This document shows, piece by piece, positions 60,089-64,000 of a stretch of DNA of 64,000 nt. The notes beneath the pieces are model-generated. The model did no database searches. It was not told the origin of the DNA and saw only the letters and a program-made list of their open reading frames with translations. The stretch is taken from the NCBI RefSeq assembly GCF_002188465.1, contig NZ_NINW01000036.1, positions 1 through 64,000 of the forward strand, in the 5' to 3' direction. This stretch comes from Pigmentiphaga sp. NML080357 (GTDB lineage: Bacteria > Pseudomonadota > Gammaproteobacteria > Burkholderiales > Burkholderiaceae_B). Each line of letters opens with the position of its first letter. Position 1 is the stretch's first letter. A program made the translations under genes and the position numbers.

Positions 60089-61739
60089 GCCGACGCCGCA
60101 GGACATGGCCGCCAAGCTGCTGGCCAAGGGCTTCGAACGCAGCGGTTCTTCGGCCGCGGCCTTGACCGACCCCATTGCCGACACACCGATGGTGGTGACG
60201 CTGGACGAGCTGCGCCCCTATGAACATGACCCGCGCGTGACGCGCAACCCGGCCTACGAGGAAATCAAGGCGTCGATCCGCGAACGCGGGCTGGACGCGC
60301 CGCCGGCGATCACCCGCCGGCCGGGCGAGGCGCACTACATCATCAGGAACGGTGGCAATACGCGGCTCGCCATCCTGCGCGAACTGTGGAGCGAAACCAA
60401 GGAAGACCGCTTCTTCCGGATCGCGTGCCTGTTCCGCCCATGGCCGGCGCGCGGCGAAATCGTGGCGTTGACCGGACACCTGGCCGAGAACGAAGTGCGC
60501 GGCGGGCTGACCTTCATCGAGCGCGCCCTGGGCATCGAGAAGGCGCGCGAGTTCTACGAGCAGGAAAGCGGTCAGGCGCTGTCACAGAGCGAACTCGCGC
60601 GACGGCTGACAGCCGACGGCTATCCGGTGCCGCAGTCACACATCAGCCGCATGAACGATGCGGTGCGCTATCTGCTGCCGGCGATACCGAACCTGCTCTA
60701 CGGCGGCCTGGGACGACATCAGGTGGACCGGCTCGCGGTACTGCGCAAGGCGTGCGAGCGCACCTGGGAGCGGCGTGCGCTGGGCCGCACCGTCGCCGTG
60801 GACTTTGCCACGCTGTTTCAGGATGTGCTGACGCAGTTCGACACGCAGCCGGACGACTTCTCGCCGCAGCGGGTGCAGGACGAGCTGGTCGGCCAGATGG
60901 CCGAGCTGCTGGAGACGGACTACGACACGCTGGCGCTGGAGATCGACGACAGCGAAAGCCGCCAGCGTGCGCTGACCAGCGAACCGGCGGCGCTGACGCC
61001 TCCGGCAGCGCCTGTCGTGCCTGCTGCTACTTCCGCACCGGTCTCAGCGCCTCAGCAGCCATCCGGGTCGTCCGTACCGCGCGACACCACGCCGGTCGCG
61101 CCTCCGGCGCCAGCAGCGACAGCGCCTGCATCGTCCAAAGCGCCGGAAGACCAGCGAGGACCACGCGACGAGCGCCTGCAAGCGCACATCGTGACACCGG
61201 CACCGACCACCGAGCGCCTGCAGTCCATCCAGCGGATGGTCGCCGACCAGCTTGGCGACAAGCTGCCCGACTTCGAGGCCGATGCGCTGCGTGCGATCCC
61301 CGTACAGGTCGGCGGGCTCTATCCCATCTCGGACGTCTGGTACGTCGAGCCGGGGCTGGACGCGCCGGATCGCCTGCGCGTGCACATCGCGCAGTTCGCG
61401 CGCGAAATCGGCGAGGAAGCGGCCGTCGCCGACCACATCGAGGCCAGCGTCGGCGGCATCGGCTTCGTCTGCGTGGCGCCGTCCGTGGGCCAGGCGAAGG
61501 CGTTGCCGGCGTTCGCGCGGGCGGTGCTGACCCTGCTGCATGTGCTGAGTGCGGCTCCGCCCTCCGCGAACGGATTGGACCGCGCGCGGCTGGCCGACGA
61601 GCTGGCGGCGCTGCTGCATGGCCACGGCGGCTCGGCCACACGCCTGAGCGATGCTGCGCTGGTGAAGCTGTTCCGTCTGCTGCGCCTGGCGCGCCGGCTG
61701 CTGGATCTGGAAGCCGGCGTAGCGAGCCAGGATTCCTGA
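60081..61739 (+). CDS. parB: ParB-domain protein (partition / ICE regulatory)
   Basis: A 552-residue protein. The ParB nuclease-like domain covers about 35-130 (VVTLDELRPYEHDPRVTRNP, then RNGGNTRLAIL in place of the GERR box). The helix-turn-helix is in LSQSELARRLTADGYPVPQS (about 170-195). A Pro/Ala/Ser-rich linker (about 305-370) leads to a conserved C-terminal domain. It overlaps the HicA-fold gene and is followed by the DUF2857 gene after 17 bp. In ICEclc, genes of this type act in partition or, as BisD, in the late activation switch; which applies here is unclear. Confidence 0.82.
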   Translation: MAEPTPQDMAAKLLAKGFERSGSSAAALTDPIADTPMVVTLDELRPYEHDPRVTRNPAYEEIKASIRERGLDAPPAITRRPGEAHYIIRNGGNTRLAILRELWSETKEDRFFRIACLFRPWPARGEIVALTGHLAENEVRGGLTFIERALGIEKAREFYEQESGQALSQSELARRLTADGYPVPQSHISRMNDAVRYLLPAIPNLLYGGLGRHQVDRLAVLRKACERTWERRALGRTVAVDFATLFQDVLTQFDTQPDDFSPQRVQDELVGQMAELLETDYDTLALEIDDSESRQRALTSEPAALTPPAAPVVPAATSAPVSAPQQPSGSSVPRDTTPVAPPAPAATAPASSKAPEDQRGPRDERLQAHIVTPAPTTERLQSIQRMVADQLGDKLPDFEADALRAIPVQVGGLYPISDVWYVEPGLDAPDRLRVHIAQFAREIGEEAAVADHIEASVGGIGFVCVAPSVGQAKALPAFARAVLTLLHVLSAAPPSANGLDRARLADELAALLHGHGGSATRLSDAALVKLFRLLRLARRLLDLEAGVASQDS

Positions 61740-61756
61740 GCGCAGGAGGCTCCCGC

Positions 61757-62317
61757 ATGTCGGCACCGCACCCACTCAACCAGGCCGTGATCGCCCAGGC
61801 CCTGCATGACCTGCGCAACGGCCAGTTGCGCCGCTGCAAGGCCATAGGCTTCGGCGAGGAGGAACTGGATGCGCTGAAGCACCCCGAACTCGTGAGCATG
61901 CTGGTGAATGCCACGGTGTCGTGGTGTTCGGTGTCGGTGAACCGGGAAGTGTTGAAGCGGCTGCTGAGCCAGGTGCACGACGTGGAGCGGGAGATCGCCA
62001 CGGTGGACCGCATGCTGCGCCTGGGGGCGAGCACGGAGATGGTCAGCAAGTTCTACGGCCTCACGCATCAGGAAGTGGCGCTGCGCCGCAACATCCTCGG
62101 GTTGCCCAAGCGCAAGGGCCGGCATCCGGTACTCGACGAGGCGCAGGACGTGGCCTTGTGGGAGCGCTGGAAGGCCGGCGTCGCCGAGCGCCATGTCGCC
62201 CTGACCGACGACATGGCGATGCTGGCGCTGACCATGGACCTGGCCGAGACCATGACCCTGCCCATGTCGGTGATCTGGTCGGCGATACGCAACTGGATCG
62301 ACCAGGGGCTGGTGTAG
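61757..62317 (+). CDS. DUF2857 protein (FlhC/BisC-like ICE activator)
   Basis: A 186-residue protein of the DUF2857 family found in this ICE class. The helix-rich core (TVDRMLRLGASTEMVSKFYG, then LTHQEVALRRNILGLPKRKG) looks like a helix-turn-helix related to FlhC/FlhD-type regulators. AGGAGG precedes ATG 61757. In ICEclc a DUF2857 protein (BisC) works with a ParB-domain partner (BisD) to switch on integrase and transfer genes, and the gene order here matches. DNA binding is inferred. Confidence 0.8.
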   Translation: MSAPHPLNQAVIAQALHDLRNGQLRRCKAIGFGEEELDALKHPELVSMLVNATVSWCSVSVNREVLKRLLSQVHDVEREIATVDRMLRLGASTEMVSKFYGLTHQEVALRRNILGLPKRKGRHPVLDEAQDVALWERWKAGVAERHVALTDDMAMLALTMDLAETMTLPMSVIWSAIRNWIDQGLV

Positions 62318-62320
62318 GCC

Positions 62321-63517
62321 ATGACCACGGGCGGCGCACCACGGCGCGAAGGCCCCGTTGCGCTGTCGGCGTTGTTCGACGAGGCGCTGCGGCACCTTGA
62401 GCCGAAGGAACCGGCGCAGGGCACGGCGCCGGCCGCCGACGGTTTCCTCTACAGCGGCAACCGCCATGAGAGCGTGCCGCGCCGACTGTTCCTCGACCGG
62501 CGCCTGACGCCGCTGGAGCGCAACGCCTGGCAGGTGTTTCGCCTGCAGATCAACGACGACGGCGTGACCGCCTTTCCCACCTACGACCAATTGCGCCCCT
62601 ACCTGGCCTCGATGCCCTGCGCGGCGCAGGCATCGCACGAGACCGTGGCGCGCGCCCTGACGCTGCTGCGGCTGACGCGCTGGCTGAGCCTGGTGCGACG
62701 ACGGCGCGACCCGAAGACCGGCCGCATCCAAGGCAACCTCTATGTGCTGCACGACGAACCGCTGTCACCCTTCGAGGCGATGCAGCTCGACCCGGACTAC
62801 CTGGGTCTGGTGAGCCAGGCGCTCACGCACGCGGCGAAGGCGGTGCAGGTCGTAGGCATGAACACGCTGCGGGAGATCGCCGAAGACCCGCTGCTCAGCG
62901 GGCGCACGCTGCCGACCCGATCGCAGGTGCTGGCGCAGCGCATGGCGCGGCATGGCTGGACGACGCCAAGTTATCCACAGGAGGGTGCCGACCACGAATC
63001 CGAAGACGGCGAGGAAGCCCTTCTTCGGAATGGCGTGCGCCCGTCTTCGGAATCCGAAGCAGGGCTGGAACCCGCGCAGGACGGCCATCTTCGGATTCCG
63101 AAGGAGGACCGTACAGTACGTATGAATCGTATAAATAAAGAAGTACGTACAGTACCGCGCGCGAGGGCCTTGCAGAACCTGCGGCTACCCGAGCGCTTCC
63201 TGCGCCTGAAGGACGAGCAACAGGCCGGTGCGCTGGTGGCCCTGCAGCAAGTGGACGAAGCGCAGCGCCAGGCGGTGCTCGACGAGTGGGCGGCGCGCAG
63301 TGGCGGCAGCACGGTGCGCAATCCCGCCGGCTACCTGTTTGGCATCATCCAGAAGGCGATCCGTGGGGAGTTCAAGGCCTGGGCGGGCGACAGCGCCACG
63401 GTGCCGCCTGCTTCCCGTCCACCTGCGTCGGCACCGGCGCCATCGGCACCGCCGGTATCCCCCGAAGTGGCGCGCGCCCACTTGGCGCGGCTGCGGGCGG
63501 CCCTGCGCGACCCGTGA
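62321..63517 (+). CDS. STY4528-family island replication protein
   Basis: A 398-residue protein of the STY4528-type pathogenicity-island/ICE replication family. The conserved N-terminal part (about 40-210) contains GNRHESVPRRLFLDRRLTPL and ETVARALTLLRLTRWLSLVR, a winged-helix pattern like plasmid initiators. A low-complexity linker (about 215-280) follows, then LRLPERFLRLKDEQQ and a C-terminal helical domain with NPAGYLFGIIQKAIRGEF. It starts 3 bp after the DUF2857 stop. The linker is encoded by DNA with a DnaA box, palindromes and AT-rich repeats (next entry), so this gene may contain its own origin. Confidence 0.85.
   Translation: MTTGGAPRREGPVALSALFDEALRHLEPKEPAQGTAPAADGFLYSGNRHESVPRRLFLDRRLTPLERNAWQVFRLQINDDGVTAFPTYDQLRPYLASMPCAAQASHETVARALTLLRLTRWLSLVRRRRDPKTGRIQGNLYVLHDEPLSPFEAMQLDPDYLGLVSQALTHAAKAVQVVGMNTLREIAEDPLLSGRTLPTRSQVLAQRMARHGWTTPSYPQEGADHESEDGEEALLRNGVRPSSESEAGLEPAQDGHLRIPKEDRTVRMNRINKEVRTVPRARALQNLRLPERFLRLKDEQQAGALVALQQVDEAQRQAVLDEWAARSGGSTVRNPAGYLFGIIQKAIRGEFKAWAGDSATVPPASRPPASAPAPSAPPVSPEVARAHLARLRAALRDP
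62971..63155. other. Candidate replication origin inside the STY4528 gene
   Basis: A perfect DnaA box TTATCCACA (62971-62979) is followed by four CTTCGG/CCGAAG sites. Two are 15-bp palindromes, CTTCGGAATCCGAAG (63045-63059) and CTTCGGATTCCGAAG (63089-63103), 44 bp apart. Partial copies lie at 62996-63005 and 63023-63031. Then comes an AT-rich patch flanked by direct repeats GTACAGTAC (63111-63119 and 63147-63155). DnaA box, iteron-like sites and an unwinding-type element in this order resemble a plasmid origin. Confidence 0.6.
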
Positions 63518-63594
63518 CCGGCCGAGCTATCCCCAGGGGATAGCTGGGACAGGGAGCCTTCCGGCGGGTCGATCCGGCTGCACCCTTGCCAAGG

Positions 63595-63606
63595 TCTCAA
63601 TTGAGA
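63595..63606. promoter_or_regulatory. Operator of the RelB/RelE-type operon
   Basis: A perfect 12-bp palindrome, TCTCAATTGAGA, lies 39 bp before the antitoxin start in the 127-bp gap after the replication gene. It overlaps the probable promoter and fits autorepression by the antitoxin. Confidence 0.6.
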
Positions 63607-63644
63607 TACAAAATAGGGGCTAATGCATAACAGGAGAAGCAACG

Positions 63645-63944
63645 ATGGCCGCACAGACTTCGATGCTGCACATCCGTGTGGACGATAAGCTCAAGGCCGA
63701 TGCCACCGAGAAGCTCGCCGGGGTCGGCCTCACCGTTTCGGACGCCGTGCGCATCCTGCTGACCCGTGTGGTCAAGGAAGGCGCGCTGCCGGCTGGCCTC
63801 ACGGCCGACCCGGAGGCCTACGATGCCTGGTTCCGGGCGAAGGTCCAGGAGGCGCTGGCCGACACACGGCCGCCGGTGCCGCACCAGCAGGTCATGGACG
63901 AGGCGCAGGCCCTGATCGACAGGAAGCGGCGTGCGCGTACTTGA
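63645..63944 (+). CDS. RelB/DinJ-family antitoxin
   Basis: A 99-residue antitoxin. The ribbon-helix-helix is in SMLHIRVDDKLKADATEKLA followed by GVGLTVSDAVRILLTRVVKE (residues 6-45), the classic RelB/DinJ pattern. The C-terminal part wraps the toxin. AGGAG precedes ATG 63645. It overlaps the toxin start by 14 bp and is preceded by a palindromic operator. It serves ICE maintenance. Confidence 0.92.
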   Translation: MAAQTSMLHIRVDDKLKADATEKLAGVGLTVSDAVRILLTRVVKEGALPAGLTADPEAYDAWFRAKVQEALADTRPPVPHQQVMDEAQALIDRKRRART

Positions 63945-64000
63945 GTGGCGGGAAGCTGCCCGCGCCGACCTGCTGGCGATTGTTGACTACATCTCGGACG
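63931..64000 (+). CDS. RelE/ParE-family toxin (N-terminus, cut by window edge)
   Basis: GTG 63931, eight bases after AGGAA-like bases, begins MRVLEWREAARADLLAIVDY, the typical start of RelE/ParE toxins (W-x-x-x-A-x-x-D-L-x-x-I-x-x-Y-I). Only 23 codons are inside the window. It overlaps the antitoxin gene by 14 bp. RelE relatives cleave mRNA on the ribosome and ParE relatives inhibit gyrase; the visible part cannot tell them apart. Confidence 0.85.
   Translation, partial: MRVLEWREAARADLLAIVDYISD

Larger units (their letters stand above)
47774..64000. mobile_element. Integrative and conjugative element, one end (ICEclc/PAGI-2 type)
   Basis: From the 18-bp tRNA-Gly remnant to the window edge all recognised genes are mobile-element genes. 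Defence/stability cargo comes first (AbiEi, Wadjet, HipBA), then the order AlpA, ParA, small protein, ParB, DUF2857, STY4528-type replication protein known from ICEclc, PAGI-2 and Bordetella petrii islands. Codon and spacing style change from the flanking chromosome. The integrase, conjugation genes and intact tRNA-Gly must lie to the right, outside the window. Confidence 0.85.

Noticed and set aside
1-64000. CRISPR arrays, rRNA and intact tRNA genes
   Set aside because: No regularly spaced direct repeats, no conserved rRNA segments and no complete tRNA cloverleaf were seen.

Overview
The window looks like a GC-rich betaproteobacterial chromosome of the Bordetella/Achromobacter type (Alcaligenaceae). 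It has four Bug-type (TctC-family) periplasmic solute receptors within 28 kb, each next to a small catabolic cluster with its own regulator. From about 47.8 kb to the right edge lies one end of an integrative and conjugative element (ICE) of the ICEclc/PAGI-2 type. No rRNA, intact tRNA or CRISPR array was found.

Chromosomal part (1-47.8 kb). The left edge holds the tail of an IS5-family transposase. A catabolic cluster follows (FAD monooxygenase, Bug receptor, DUF2848 protein, cupin, amidase; 0.16-5.1 kb). Next is a convergent operon (Bug receptor, dimeric-barrel protein, enolase-superfamily enzyme) with a divergent LysR gene (5.1-9.1 kb). At 9.1-15.3 kb a crotonase, a zinc alcohol dehydrogenase, an acyl-CoA ligase, a Bug receptor, an IclR regulator and a TSUP permease appear tied together by the same palindromic operator. 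An N-acyl-amino-acid-synthase-like protein and a large GGDEF/EAL protein come next. They are followed by a Tat-exported molybdenum dehydrogenase with Fe-S and tri-haem cytochrome subunits (19.3-24.0 kb) and a porin remnant. A PrpR-type sigma54 activator faces a PrpF / Bug / PrpF operon that has a consensus -24/-12 promoter. The 29.9-47.2 kb part holds an ankyrin protein, a diguanylate cyclase, an AraC/MFS pair, a lipoprotein of the penicillin-acylase family, an MFS gene with an apparent internal deletion, an amidohydrolase/XapX/isochorismatase/pirin cluster with one frameshift, a thioesterase, and an exported pair resembling cohesin and dockerin.

ICE part (47.8 kb to the edge). An 18-bp copy of a tRNA-Gly 3' end (minus strand, 47774-47791) is the predicted distal attachment site. 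Inside it lies defence and stability cargo: an AbiEi antitoxin with only a 30-codon stub where its toxin should be, a complete Wadjet operon (jetABCD), and a convergent hipBA pair. The conserved ICE control module follows: AlpA-like regulator, ParA, a small HicA-fold protein, a ParB-domain protein, a DUF2857 protein and an STY4528-type replication protein. The coding sequence of the last carries a DnaA box, palindromic repeats and an AT-rich patch, and so looks like a replication origin. A RelB/RelE-type pair runs off the edge. If this reading is right, the integrase and the intact tRNA-Gly lie to the right of the window.
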